IMG/VR virus record: IMGVR_UViG_3300010413_000175 | Span: 1-24,327 of that record | Length of the DNA stretch: 24,327 nucleotides | Direction: 5' to 3' (one strand) | Origin: a virus | Part shown: positions 14,151 through 21,927 of the stretch, one piece after another | Numbering within the stretch: the first letter of the stretch is position 1 | Layout: the number at the start of each line of letters is the position of its first letter | Program-made: the position numbers and the translations under genes | Notes under the pieces: model-generated | Database searches by the model: none | What the model saw: only the letters and a program-made list of their open reading frames with translations | Told to the model about the DNA's origin: nothing

Positions 14151-16530
14151 AAGTAATCTTTATTTCGTATTCAAATGAAAGATTACAAATCCACCCATCA
14201 GGAACTCTGCTATAGGAAACATTGAGAAAAGTTACCATTCCCTGATAACCAGAACGAACGTTTCTTTTAGCATCTAACAAGGCTTCAGTCTCAGTTCTAC
14301 CAAAACCTTGAACGAGTCCACGCGACTTCAAATCAATACCACTTGTGTACAAAGTAGCATACGAAGACGCTTGAATTAAACGAAGTTCATCAAGAGTAGG
14401 CTCCCGCCCATTCTTTTGAACAACAAAAGATTTAAAACTGTCATACAACTTTTTAGCAATACTATTTGACAATAAACCACCATTCAGAATTGAAAAAACA
14501 GTACGATGTGTAATATCACTAAAAGGTTTCAAACAACACAATATTTGAAACTTAGCCTTCTCAGCATAATCAACTTCCTCTGCTGATAATGATCTAAGAT
14601 TTTTCTTCTCAAAATGATTTAGTATAGCGGGAGTAACAAGGTCAGAAATTTTACTCTGTGCTTCTTTAGCCCAAACCAAATGTGTTAGAAAATCAACTGA
14701 TTGATCGGAAGCTCCCACGGGTTTGGCTGTTCGCTTTCTTGGAGAACTGTCTTTAGAAGTTTTTGGGCGACCACCTGGCCCACCAGATGGTTTTTTTGCA
14801 GGAGAAGAACCACCCATCGCTTTAGCTTTAATCTGAGCTTCAAGCTGTTTATCAAATGGAGTTTTCTGACCTTGAAACTCCGTTGGTATTTCAATATCTG
14901 CTTGTTCCGGAGTGAGATAACCTCGACTCAAAGCAGCAACAATACGTTCGTGTATTTTCTCAGGAGAATGATATGGACTAGCCTTTTCAGTCATCTGACC
15001 AGTTTCCCTTAATCGATTTTCACGACGACGTTTAAGCATTTCTATTTCAGGAATTTCACCAAAGCGTTCAAGAATAGTATCAATAGAAACTATATCACGA
15101 TCTGCTAACTGAATATAAAGAGCTTTCTGCTCAGCTTCATCACTCAATACCATATGATCAAATTCAACAATTGCCCCCCTTCGAAAACTCATTGCACGAC
15201 GCACTAATTCTATTTCTTGTTGCCAGAATGCCCTGACTTGGGATCGTCCATATTCAAGCCTTTGAATAAGCGTCTTAAGAGAGATATAATTGTTTGTGAA
15301 CCCAGAAGCAGTTGCAGCACCAGTGAGGGTAGGAGGAACACCAAGACCAGCATAAATACTATTAAGAACTGGATCATACTTTTCACCTCCAAGAAAGTTA
15401 TGAACATCAGTGCTCGTCTCCTCTAATGTTAATTCTGGACCCCAGATTAAATCAAATGCACCACCACCAGTATTACTTAGTAAAATTTCAGCTAACTTAT
15501 TAACAGCAACATCAGTCGGGAAAATACCCCGTTCCAAATCGCCAAGCTTCCACAAACGAACTTGAGAAATAGCCCCATCCAATGCGGCTAAATCTGCGAG
15601 CTTCATTTTTTCTAAAAGAATAAGATCATCTAGGACAGCAAATATGAGAGGATCGGCCCAATTTTGCCAGTCATCTTTCTTATAAAAAAAAGCACTTACC
15701 TTAGACGGATCAAGAGGAAAAAGATGATCGCCTTTAATGATCGCGTTCCTCAAATCCGTAGGCAGTGCCTCAATTAATTGTCTCTCATGTTCGGTTTTTG
15801 GCGATTGTGCCGCACGACGTAAATTGTTATTTATCTTAATAGCATAAACTTGTCTTCCGACAAATTGAGCAATTTCTTTTCCTAAGACTTCGATAGTAAG
15901 CGGATTAAGAAAAACATATCGATAAGGAATTGTACGAGTCAATGGACTTAATGTAGGATCAGTTCGTACATCTGGATCAATACGTTGGTCAATTCCCAAA
16001 GTCCTCATCCTCTGCTCATCTTTTAAATCGATCCTAGCCATAGAACGATTAACTATAACATTACCAGTTCTATAAAGTATATTCAAAAATCTCTCAGTAC
16101 GCTCGACACCATTAATATGTTTAAACCAACCTCGATAAAACTTTTGAACACGCGGATTGGGATGAACCAATTTAACTCCATCAGCACCAAAGTCAGACAT
16201 AAGATCAATAATATTACGAATCAAACCTACGCGACGATATGCTTGCATGCACATTTGGATGATATCTTGAGATCGTCTTGGAATAGATTCAGACGACCTA
16301 AAATATTCATAGTCACCACGACGGAATTGGTCTCTGACAGAAGAATCGGTATCGATGTTTTGATATGTATCCCTAGACGCAAAACTCCTCTCTATGGATT
16401 GATAGCTAGTTAAACCAGTGGACGCTAACTGAATGCTATCCTTATTTGTAATGTCAACTTTTACAAAACTCGGCTTATCAGCAACGTCGGCAAAGTTTTT
16501 TGTAGGAATTTTGCGGATTTTTTTAGACAC
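14149..16530 (-). CDS. Portal protein with a C-terminal extension (793 aa)
   Basis: The protein forms the dodecameric ring at the capsid vertex through which DNA enters. Portal-like segments are IRNIIDLMSDFGADGVKLV near residue 103-121, ERFLNILYRTGNVIVNRS near 145-163, IPYRYVFLNPLTIEVLG near 201-217, a long segment LKLGDL-like near 325, the GLGVPPTLTGAATASGFTNNYISLK block near 390-415, and TLIQRLEYGRSQVRAFW after it, typical of the stem and wing helices. After about 570 comes a Pro/Gly/Lys linker (SPAKKPSGGPGGRPK) and then about 185 extra residues (609-793) that ordinary portals of about 500-600 residues lack. The start is GTG at 16530, with GAG five to eight bases upstream. It follows TerL by 70 bases. 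Confidence 0.85.
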   Translation of the reverse strand: MSKKIRKIPTKNFADVADKPSFVKVDITNKDSIQLASTGLTSYQSIERSFASRDTYQNIDTDSSVRDQFRRGDYEYFRSSESIPRRSQDIIQMCMQAYRRVGLIRNIIDLMSDFGADGVKLVHPNPRVQKFYRGWFKHINGVERTERFLNILYRTGNVIVNRSMARIDLKDEQRMRTLGIDQRIDPDVRTDPTLSPLTRTIPYRYVFLNPLTIEVLGKEIAQFVGRQVYAIKINNNLRRAAQSPKTEHERQLIEALPTDLRNAIIKGDHLFPLDPSKVSAFFYKKDDWQNWADPLIFAVLDDLILLEKMKLADLAALDGAISQVRLWKLGDLERGIFPTDVAVNKLAEILLSNTGGGAFDLIWGPELTLEETSTDVHNFLGGEKYDPVLNSIYAGLGVPPTLTGAATASGFTNNYISLKTLIQRLEYGRSQVRAFWQQEIELVRRAMSFRRGAIVEFDHMVLSDEAEQKALYIQLADRDIVSIDTILERFGEIPEIEMLKRRRENRLRETGQMTEKASPYHSPEKIHERIVAALSRGYLTPEQADIEIPTEFQGQKTPFDKQLEAQIKAKAMGGSSPAKKPSGGPGGRPKTSKDSSPRKRTAKPVGASDQSVDFLTHLVWAKEAQSKISDLVTPAILNHFEKKNLRSLSAEEVDYAEKAKFQILCCLKPFSDITHRTVFSILNGGLLSNSIAKKLYDSFKSFVVQKNGREPTLDELRLIQASSYATLYTSGIDLKSRGLVQGFGRTETEALLDAKRNVRSGYQGMVTFLNVSYSRVPDGWICNLSFEYEIKIT

Positions 16531-16581
16531 TTTTTCACTCTTTTAAAAATATAATACAATTACAATACAACCACTATTTAA

Positions 16582-16591
16582 TTATACACCA
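16582..16591 (-). promoter_or_regulatory. TGGTGTATAA motif ahead of the portal gene
   Basis: It lies in the 70-base gap between TerL and portal, about 52 bases before the portal GTG, and is followed on the minus strand by TTAAATAG. The gap is strongly AT-rich. It shares ten identical bases with 14081-14090. A candidate late promoter element; no proof of activity. Confidence 0.3.
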
Positions 16592-16600
16592 AAATTATAA

Positions 16601-18655
16601 TTATCTGCGAAAAACGCCCCTTCCGTAGTGCCCCCCCTGCATTCTGGTAACAATATGTTCAGGTCCAGCATACATCCTCCCGGAAGTTGCCCCAGTCTTT
16701 TGACCAACAAAACCACCAGCAAACTGATAGGAAAAGCCAGCAAGCTTGTGGACCATGACCCGAGCTACTATATTTGCTAACAGGAGAGCGGAATATCTAT
16801 CTTTTCTAAGCCTTCCTTTTTTATTACCAGGAAGTTTAACCTCAGGGGTGTCCCAACGATCCCGACCACTTGGAGTTTGATCATGAACAATTGTCGCTAA
16901 TTCATCTTTAAGTTCTTCAATCTCGACTACAGAATCCTCCAGCGTATCAAACTCACGTTTCCTCAATTTATCTTGTTGAAGAGCAAGCTCGATAGTCACA
17001 GAATCAAACTTAGGAAATAATAAAGTCTTATCCTCAAAATCTTTACGTAAACCATGGTTTGCCTCATAGGTGAAATCAGGCTTGGCAAATTGGCATAAAT
17101 GAAGAATGTGAAGCCCGGCTTCGCCATCTGTCGGCTTCTCCTTTTCTTCCCACCAAAACACATCCTCATCTCCCTGTTTAATCCATGGCCAAAGAGGAAT
17201 CTCCCCCTCTTTCATTTGATCTGGATCATGCAAAGCCTCCATAATATGAACACCACCACCCTGAGCATCCATAGAAATATGCTCAGTAGGAAATGCCATC
17301 ATCAATTCGCGAATCTTTCTTGCACAATAATTATAAAATGATTTTGTACCGGCATCTCCCTGTCGTTTCATTTGTTCACGTAGACTTTGCCTATTAGCTG
17401 ACCAACAATAGACTATCCTGCGGTGATCCGGCCAAAGTTCCATGATAACAATCGAAAAGTTGTCAGTCTCGGAAGCCGGGTCCACTCCAAAAACGTATTT
17501 GCGATTTGGATGACCAGAAGTAACAGCAGAAAATTGCACCTGGCCCGAATTCAAAAGAATGGGATTTTTGCAAACACAACTCTCAATTAATGATCGCTTA
17601 AAAAAACCGTTAGAATCAGTAGCAAATGCGGCACAATATTCCATTTGGTAGTTGGCTAAATGAAAGGTCGCTTTGGCTTGAGCAATTTGGGTTTCATCCA
17701 TAAATCCTTTAGGCAGGGAAGTCCATGGTATCTGGAAAACAGAATAATCTTTCCAATTAAATTCTTCGGGAACCTTGCCCTGAAATATTTCTATAAGGCG
17801 TTGCTGGTCTCCACGAGATTCAACTATTTGCTTATATCTTTTGTAGTATTCATAAAAATGATTAAAGGCATAATAAGCGGTGCCAGAAATGATCAACTGG
17901 TTTCCAAAGTCCAATAAACTCTCTCTCCACTCAGCCTCCTCATCATAACCCAATTTTCTCAACTCAGAAATTTTGGATATATCACGAACTCTCTCAGCAG
18001 GGGAAGCTGTAACAGATCCGAACCCTTTAACCACAACCTCGAAAGTTTCTTGTGGAATACTGGCAAACTCATCGGCCAGGACGTAGTTTGCACGTAAACC
18101 ACGAATCTTCGTACCGTCTCCGAGCGGTATCGCGATGATTTCAGAATCCCCGATATAAAAGTTGCATCGATCAATATCTCGTTTCGGCCCCTCATGTTTC
18201 CCAGTCCCCACCATATTTCGAAGAATGGGGGCTTTTCTCCAGAAGTCTTCCATATATTCAAACATCAATTTAGATTGTCTGAATGCAGCACCAACCACAA
18301 CAATCTTGGAGCCCTGATAGAATAATGCACGAAGCAGTGCATAGAGAGATAGCAACCAGGTTTTAGAGCCACCACGGGTTGCTATCAGCATGGGGAACTT
18401 TCGACGCCACAGTTCCCGGAGAATGACGACCTGAAAAGGTAGAAGTTCAATGTTGAGGAGGTGCCTGCATGTATAGCTGAAGTAATCAGGGTTCTTCATT
18501 ACAGACAGGATTTCATAGGCGGGATTATCATAATCAACGTCACGGGATAGTAGAACATTAGTTAATTGTAACTCTTTTGTACTTCCAAGCCCAATGTATG
18601 ATTCTTCAATGAGTTGTTTTATTTCCTCATCATTCGGTTTCTTTCTTTTTACCAC
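16601..18655 (-). CDS. Terminase large subunit, TerL (684 aa)
   Basis: This is the ATP-driven motor and nuclease that cuts and packages phage DNA. The ATPase half shows Walker A TRGGSKT at residues 93-99, Walker B YVLADEF at 191-197 with Glu196 catalytic, and the coupling motif ISGTA at 256-260. The RNase H-like nuclease half shows the three acidic residues Asp392 (VFGVDPASETDNF), Asp463 (HISMDAQGGG) and Asp619 (RKDRYSALLLAN). All essential residues are present. It starts at GTG 18655, 26 bases inside the ERCC4 nuclease gene, with a weak AAAGAG ahead, so it is probably translated by coupling. At 684 residues it is on the long side; the C-terminus ends in a Gly/Arg-rich tail (GGHYGRGVFRR). Confidence 0.95.
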   Translation of the reverse strand: MVKRKKPNDEEIKQLIEESYIGLGSTKELQLTNVLLSRDVDYDNPAYEILSVMKNPDYFSYTCRHLLNIELLPFQVVILRELWRRKFPMLIATRGGSKTWLLSLYALLRALFYQGSKIVVVGAAFRQSKLMFEYMEDFWRKAPILRNMVGTGKHEGPKRDIDRCNFYIGDSEIIAIPLGDGTKIRGLRANYVLADEFASIPQETFEVVVKGFGSVTASPAERVRDISKISELRKLGYDEEAEWRESLLDFGNQLIISGTAYYAFNHFYEYYKRYKQIVESRGDQQRLIEIFQGKVPEEFNWKDYSVFQIPWTSLPKGFMDETQIAQAKATFHLANYQMEYCAAFATDSNGFFKRSLIESCVCKNPILLNSGQVQFSAVTSGHPNRKYVFGVDPASETDNFSIVIMELWPDHRRIVYCWSANRQSLREQMKRQGDAGTKSFYNYCARKIRELMMAFPTEHISMDAQGGGVHIMEALHDPDQMKEGEIPLWPWIKQGDEDVFWWEEKEKPTDGEAGLHILHLCQFAKPDFTYEANHGLRKDFEDKTLLFPKFDSVTIELALQQDKLRKREFDTLEDSVVEIEELKDELATIVHDQTPSGRDRWDTPEVKLPGNKKGRLRKDRYSALLLANIVARVMVHKLAGFSYQFAGGFVGQKTGATSGRMYAGPEHIVTRMQGGHYGRGVFRR

Positions 18656-19115
18656 TATTAACTCTTTCTACGATACGCTTAAATATAGATGTAGCTACTT
18701 GTTGCCCATATTCCCCGACAAAAATAAATTTAGACTTAAATCTTAGTTGAAATTCAATAAATCTTTTAAGAAGTTGTGGACCTTTTATTTTTAGATATTT
18801 CCAACGTCTAGCTGGAATGCCAGATCCAACGGGATATTGAATAAGGTCTTCCATCGTAAATTCTAAAAGGACGAAGGGGAACTCAATAAGTTCCAATCTC
18901 TCAAGCTCTGCTTCAAATCTCTTATCAAAAAGGTTATGGGCGAACTCACTAATAAGCCCCTTCCTCTCAATAACAAAAATTGACTCCAAACCCCTCAAGG
19001 TATAGTCACCAGACTTCAAACTTCCCAAAACTGTCCCCGAACAATTCTGACTTCTCTTGAAGTTCCAACCCTTTCCGATCTTTTCCCTCGTATCTCTTAC
19101 AACAGTGTAGGGCAT
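18630..19115 (-). CDS. ERCC4 (XPF/Mus81)-type structure-specific nuclease (161 aa)
   Basis: The protein is essentially a lone ERCC4 nuclease domain. Seen are VRDTREK at residues 6-12, SGDYTL at 35-40, and IERKG at 49-53 (the ERK catalytic core), followed by HNLFDKRFEAELERL, where RF..EL is also conserved. Together the acidic residues and Lys of D-x-RE, GDY and ERK bind metal. Known relatives cut branched DNA at 3' flaps and forks. No helicase and no C-terminal (HhH)2 domain is present. AAAGG lies six bases before ATG 19115. It overlaps gmd by 19 bases upstream and TerL by 26 bases downstream, so it is tightly tied to the packaging motor. A role in trimming branched replicative DNA for packaging is inference. 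Confidence 0.8.
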   Translation of the reverse strand: MPYTVVRDTREKIGKGWNFKRSQNCSGTVLGSLKSGDYTLRGLESIFVIERKGLISEFAHNLFDKRFEAELERLELIEFPFVLLEFTMEDLIQYPVGSGIPARRWKYLKIKGPQLLKRFIEFQLRFKSKFIFVGEYGQQVATSIFKRIVERVNSGKKKETE

Positions 19116-20152
19116 GGTTGGCCTTTCATTAATTCAATATCAGAATCAACCATCCTGTCAACTAATTGCTCAAAAGTAATGGTTGGTTTCCACTTTAATT
19201 GTTTTCTTGCTTTTGTCGCATCTCCACACAAATAAGATACGTCGGAAGGACGCACGAACTTCGAATCAACAACAACAAAATTACCCCAATCCTCAATGCC
19301 AATCCGCTTGAAAGCAAGACTGCAAAATTCTATGACACTATGTGACTCGCCCGTTGCGATAACGAAATCCTTTGGTCTTCCCTGCTGCAACATTAACCAC
19401 ATCGCCATTACATAATCCTCCGCATGCCCCCAATCTCTTGAAGCACTCATATTCCCAAGGTGTAGTTTTTCCTCATATTTAAGTGGATAAGTTTTAGTAG
19501 TCCATCTTACATTTTTCAACCAGCCCACATATCTAGTAATCTTTCGGGTGACAAACGAATCCCCCCGTCGTTCACTCTCGTGGTTAAACAATATTCCTGA
19601 GCAGGAGAAAATATTATAAGCATCCCTATACATCTTGGTCAGGTAATGACCTGCAAGCTTGGAAATAGCGTAGGGCGAGGTAGGGGAGAATGGGGTATCT
19701 TCATTTTGAAAGTGAACCTTCGAACATGCACACCTGCTACAATTTGTTGAATAATTGTTCCCAAACATTTCAGACGTTGAGGCTTGATAGAACCTTGCCG
19801 AAGGAGCCCATCTTTTTATCGCCTCCAAAATATTGAGAACACCAATAGCATCCGTTTTCCAGGTATAGTGGGGTTGTTCAAAACTCGTATGGACATGTGA
19901 CTGAGCAGCGAGGTTATAAACTTCGTTTACTTCTGGGTTCGCCCTAATAATTGAATTGATAGAGGATTCGTCGGTCACATCCCCCTCAATAAGATGAAAA
20001 TTCTCGTGCTTCATTGCAATTCGAAGACGTTGTGTCGTGTCGACCGAAGCCCTACGACACATGCCGTAAACTGAGTATCCTTTCCCCAATAATAGTTCCG
20101 CCAGATAGCTGCCGTCCTGCCCCGTGGCTCCAAATATAATGGCTGTTTTCAT
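19097..20152 (-). CDS. gmd: GDP-mannose 4,6-dehydratase (351 aa)
   Basis: It converts GDP-D-mannose to GDP-4-keto-6-deoxy-D-mannose, the branch point to GDP-fucose, GDP-rhamnose and GDP-perosamine. Seen are an NADP Rossmann loop FGATGQDG at 7-14, catalytic Ser/Thr in ASTSEMFG at 124-131, the Tyr-x-x-x-Lys pair in SPYAISK at 159-165, the signature NHESERRGDSFVTRKI at 190-205 and ASRDWGHAEDYV. These place it firmly in the short-chain dehydrogenase GMD family. ATG 20152 is chosen over an upstream in-frame start because the Rossmann core begins there and the preceding gene stops four bases ahead. An extra segment with Cys138, Cys141 and Cys143 follows the catalytic loop. It is encoded in the packaging operon. 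Confidence 0.9.
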   Translation of the reverse strand: MKTAIIFGATGQDGSYLAELLLGKGYSVYGMCRRASVDTTQRLRIAMKHENFHLIEGDVTDESSINSIIRANPEVNEVYNLAAQSHVHTSFEQPHYTWKTDAIGVLNILEAIKRWAPSARFYQASTSEMFGNNYSTNCSRCACSKVHFQNEDTPFSPTSPYAISKLAGHYLTKMYRDAYNIFSCSGILFNHESERRGDSFVTRKITRYVGWLKNVRWTTKTYPLKYEEKLHLGNMSASRDWGHAEDYVMAMWLMLQQGRPKDFVIATGESHSVIEFCSLAFKRIGIEDWGNFVVVDSKFVRPSDVSYLCGDATKARKQLKWKPTITFEQLVDRMVDSDIELMKGQPCPTLL

Positions 20153-20156
20153 CGTG

Positions 20157-20381
20157 TTACGCCTTTGGTTTGTGAATGCAGTCAAAACGACTCGCAACTT
20201 CTTGCTCAGATGATTCCTGAGCAGGAAGCTGTGTATCACGTGTGATTAAATTTTTGTCATCTTTTTTCTTTTTAAATATGGGCTGGGGAACTCCCGGTTG
20301 ACTAGTATCATAGGTAATCAATCCCTCGTCCCGAGCATAAACACCATCCTTCGTCATAACAATCGGTTTATATTCACTCAT
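20157..20381 (-). CDS. Small charged hypothetical protein (74 aa)
   Basis: ATG at 20381 (MSEYKPIVMTKDGVYARDEG) is chosen. It overlaps the preceding stop by eight bases, with GAAGGGG nine or more bases upstream. The longer form would need a start within the preceding gene. The protein is hydrophilic and has a Lys run (FKKKKDDK), with Asp and Gln throughout and a C-terminal HKPKA. There is no membrane segment and no recognised family. It lies between the HTH/coiled-coil protein and gmd with overlapping or four-base spacing, so it is co-translated with both. No function is proposed. Confidence 0.55.
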   Translation of the reverse strand: MSEYKPIVMTKDGVYARDEGLITYDTSQPGVPQPIFKKKKDDKNLITRDTQLPAQESSEQEVASRFDCIHKPKA

Positions 20382-21177
20382 TTCTTGAGACCCCTTCTGG
20401 TGATAGGAATGGGCTATTATAAGACCCATCCTCGAATTTCATAGAATGTTGCCAGTCCGCCTCTATCTTATCAGCCCCCATTTTCATCAACTCCATCCAT
20501 CTTCCCTCTTTCTTTCTTTTATCCAGGGAATCCAAATCTTTAATCAACTCAAAAATATTCTTTTTGGACTCCTCGATATGTTTAAATCTTAGATCCCTCG
20601 TTGCCTTCAAGTCACGAAGCTTTTGGTCCTTGCGTTGTTGGTATTCGAGGTGTTCTTTGGATAGAGCAGGGAGTGCTGTTCGTAGGGAACTTATTTGCGT
20701 ATTGATCAATGCCATCAACGCCTTGTCCTGTTGATCATCTGGGAGAACCCTCTCCAAATCCATTTTATGTTCCAACTCCTGAATCATGATGAGGGCTTTC
20801 CGCTTCTCCGTATTAGCCCGAAGCCCCCCGATCTCCAAAATAATGAGATCCTTAATCATCATTTCATCGGTGGGCAAGATTTCATTGGTTGAGAATTGAT
20901 CGACCAGCTTCACCCACTGTTGTTCAAAGAACCCCACTTCATTGGGCATTAGGGTACGTTTGACCTCTTCCCAAAAGTGGCTTTTATGCAGGCGAGACAC
21001 TTCATCTTCGCGATCCATCTTTTCCTGAATAACGGGGATTTGAGCGATGCGTTCCTTGACGAATATCTCGGTGCGGTTGAGAATTCTGGCGATCTCGGGC
21101 ACGTCGATGCTTTCATAATTTTCCCTAATAAATTTTTCTTCTTCGAGGCTCGCAGGCCCCCTCTTCTTACCCCCCAT
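20374..21177 (-). CDS. HTH and coiled-coil protein, possible small terminase (267 aa)
   Basis: Residues 10-45 (SLEEEKFIRENYESIDVPEI, ARILNRTEIFVKERI) fit a helix-turn-helix or SANT-like fold. The remainder is almost wholly helical and charged, with a long heptad-like region (KEHLEYQQRKDQKLRDLKAT to KKNIFELIKDLDSLDKRKKE, about 170-225). A DNA-binding N-terminus joined to an oligomerising helical body is the layout of small terminase subunits, and it lies upstream of TerL with three genes between. A transcription cofactor for the sigma-like factor encoded just before it is the alternative. ATG 21177 overlaps the sigma gene by 11 bases, with GAGGGA upstream. The TerS label is a guess from architecture. 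Confidence 0.5.
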   Translation of the reverse strand: MGGKKRGPASLEEEKFIRENYESIDVPEIARILNRTEIFVKERIAQIPVIQEKMDREDEVSRLHKSHFWEEVKRTLMPNEVGFFEQQWVKLVDQFSTNEILPTDEMMIKDLIILEIGGLRANTEKRKALIMIQELEHKMDLERVLPDDQQDKALMALINTQISSLRTALPALSKEHLEYQQRKDQKLRDLKATRDLRFKHIEESKKNIFELIKDLDSLDKRKKEGRWMELMKMGADKIEADWQHSMKFEDGSYNSPFLSPEGVSRNE

Positions 21178-21730
21178 ACTCTTCCCTCACAATTCTTCGA
21201 ATCTCTTCTTCGATTCTCAATCTTCGATGTTTTGGTAGTCGAACCCCCTCAAGATATCTTCGGTAATCCGCTTTGAGAGCGAGGGGAAATTTGTTTTCGA
21301 CCAATTGGACGATTTCTTGATCTATGAGAGATTCACAACCGTCGAAGAAATCGGCATGGGTCTCCTCCGTCCTAATGTCCTCATTATCAAAGCACTCAAC
21401 CAGGGTTTTTTTGGCGACGTTTCGATCATTCCAGGCGTTCCATTTAGGGCAGAGGTCGACCGCTTCGCAGTCCTCAAACTTTTCGCAGAGAGAGCAAGGG
21501 GGCTCCCGTCTTTCCATTTTGTCACGACGCAAATTAATAAAACGGTTTCTCACATGAATTCGAATAAATTGTTCGAGAGAACAACCCCGAGATTCGTCAA
21601 AACGGGGAATGACTTCGAGGGCTTCTATCCTCCCCTCCTGCATCATATCATCAAAATCATAGTAGCCGAACGCGTAAGTCTTTGCCAAATTACGAATTGC
21701 CCTATCAATCGTTGGAAGGTAATTTTCCAT
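21167..21730 (-). CDS. Phage-encoded sigma70-family factor, region 2 with Cys cluster (187 aa)
   Basis: Residues 5-75 match sigma region 2: IDRAIRNLAKTYAFG, then YYDFDDMMQEGRIEALEVI at 24-41 (the DxxQEG core that binds the polymerase clamp helices), then RFDESRGCSLEQFIRIHVR-N-RF (-10 recognition helix). Next is an unusual cysteine cluster, C79-x2-C82-x5-C88-x5-C94 (PPCSLCEKFEDCEAVDLCPK), able to bind zinc. A helical C-terminal part with LPKHRRLRIEEEIRRI may act like region 4. ATG 21730 is chosen for the core alignment and the GAGGA five bases upstream; a longer frame extends to 21901 but has no sigma content. As first gene of the packaging and virion operon it is a natural candidate for directing late transcription. 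Confidence 0.7.
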   Translation of the reverse strand: MENYLPTIDRAIRNLAKTYAFGYYDFDDMMQEGRIEALEVIPRFDESRGCSLEQFIRIHVRNRFINLRRDKMERREPPCSLCEKFEDCEAVDLCPKWNAWNDRNVAKKTLVECFDNEDIRTEETHADFFDGCESLIDQEIVQLVENKFPLALKADYRRYLEGVRLPKHRRLRIEEEIRRIVREEYGG

Positions 21731-21801
21731 TTTCGTCCTCTGGATCTGGAATTCCAAGTTCCCCCTCAATTTCTTTTTCAAGATTTTCCGACGCTTTGGT
21801 G

Positions 21802-21815
21802 TATAGTAAGGTGGG
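21802..21815 (+). repeat. Direct repeat TATARTAAGGTGGG, copy 1
   Basis: TATAGTAAGGTGGG, one base different from copy 2 at 21871-21884. It lies in the leader of the leftward operon. Confidence 0.55.
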
Positions 21816-21870
21816 AATAAAGTTGTCGTTTGACATATTTTTCTCCGTGGGTAAATGAAGTGAGCCCACT

Positions 21871-21884
21871 TATAATAAGGTGGG
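21871..21884 (+). repeat. Direct repeat TATARTAAGGTGGG, copy 2
   Basis: TATAATAAGGTGGG, 69 bases from copy 1. It overlaps the -10 box of the minus-strand promoter, so a protein bound here would block or modulate that promoter. Confidence 0.55.
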
Positions 21885-21901
21885 TAAAGGCCACCCGTCA
21901 A
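21872..21901 (-). promoter_or_regulatory. sigma70-like promoter for the leftward operon
   Basis: On the minus strand TTGACG (21901-21896) and TATTAT (21877-21872) are separated by 18 bases (TTATTA would give 17). Transcription would start near 21865, leaving a leader of about 135 bases before the sigma ATG. Both boxes are close to consensus; host polymerase could start the operon that then makes its own sigma. Confidence 0.5.
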
Positions 21902-21927
21902 GTTTTTTTTTAAAAAAAGGGAAAAAA

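Larger units (their letters stand above)
21731..21927. other. Divergent control region between leftward and rightward genes
   Basis: No gene is called in this stretch. It separates the sigma-headed minus-strand operon from the plus-strand regulator-like gene. It contains a minus-strand promoter candidate, two copies of TATARTAAGGTGGG, one copy of a 13-bp motif (21819-21831) and a short stem GGTGG...CCACC (21879-21895). Confidence 0.6.

Noticed and set aside
21305-21820. Long plus-strand frame (171 codons) opposite the sigma-like gene
   Set aside because: The minus strand carries sigma motifs and a ribosome site. The plus-strand frame has no ribosome site and no recognisable domain; it is a shadow.
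21731-21901. N-terminal extension of the sigma-like protein up to 21901
   Set aside because: The extra 57 residues look like translated control DNA (PPYY repeats from the direct repeat) and the good ribosome site is at 21730.
21879-21910. GGTGG/CCACC stem plus T-run as a plus-strand terminator
   Set aside because: The stem has only five pairs and seven bases separate it from the T-run; it also overlaps the minus-strand -35 box.
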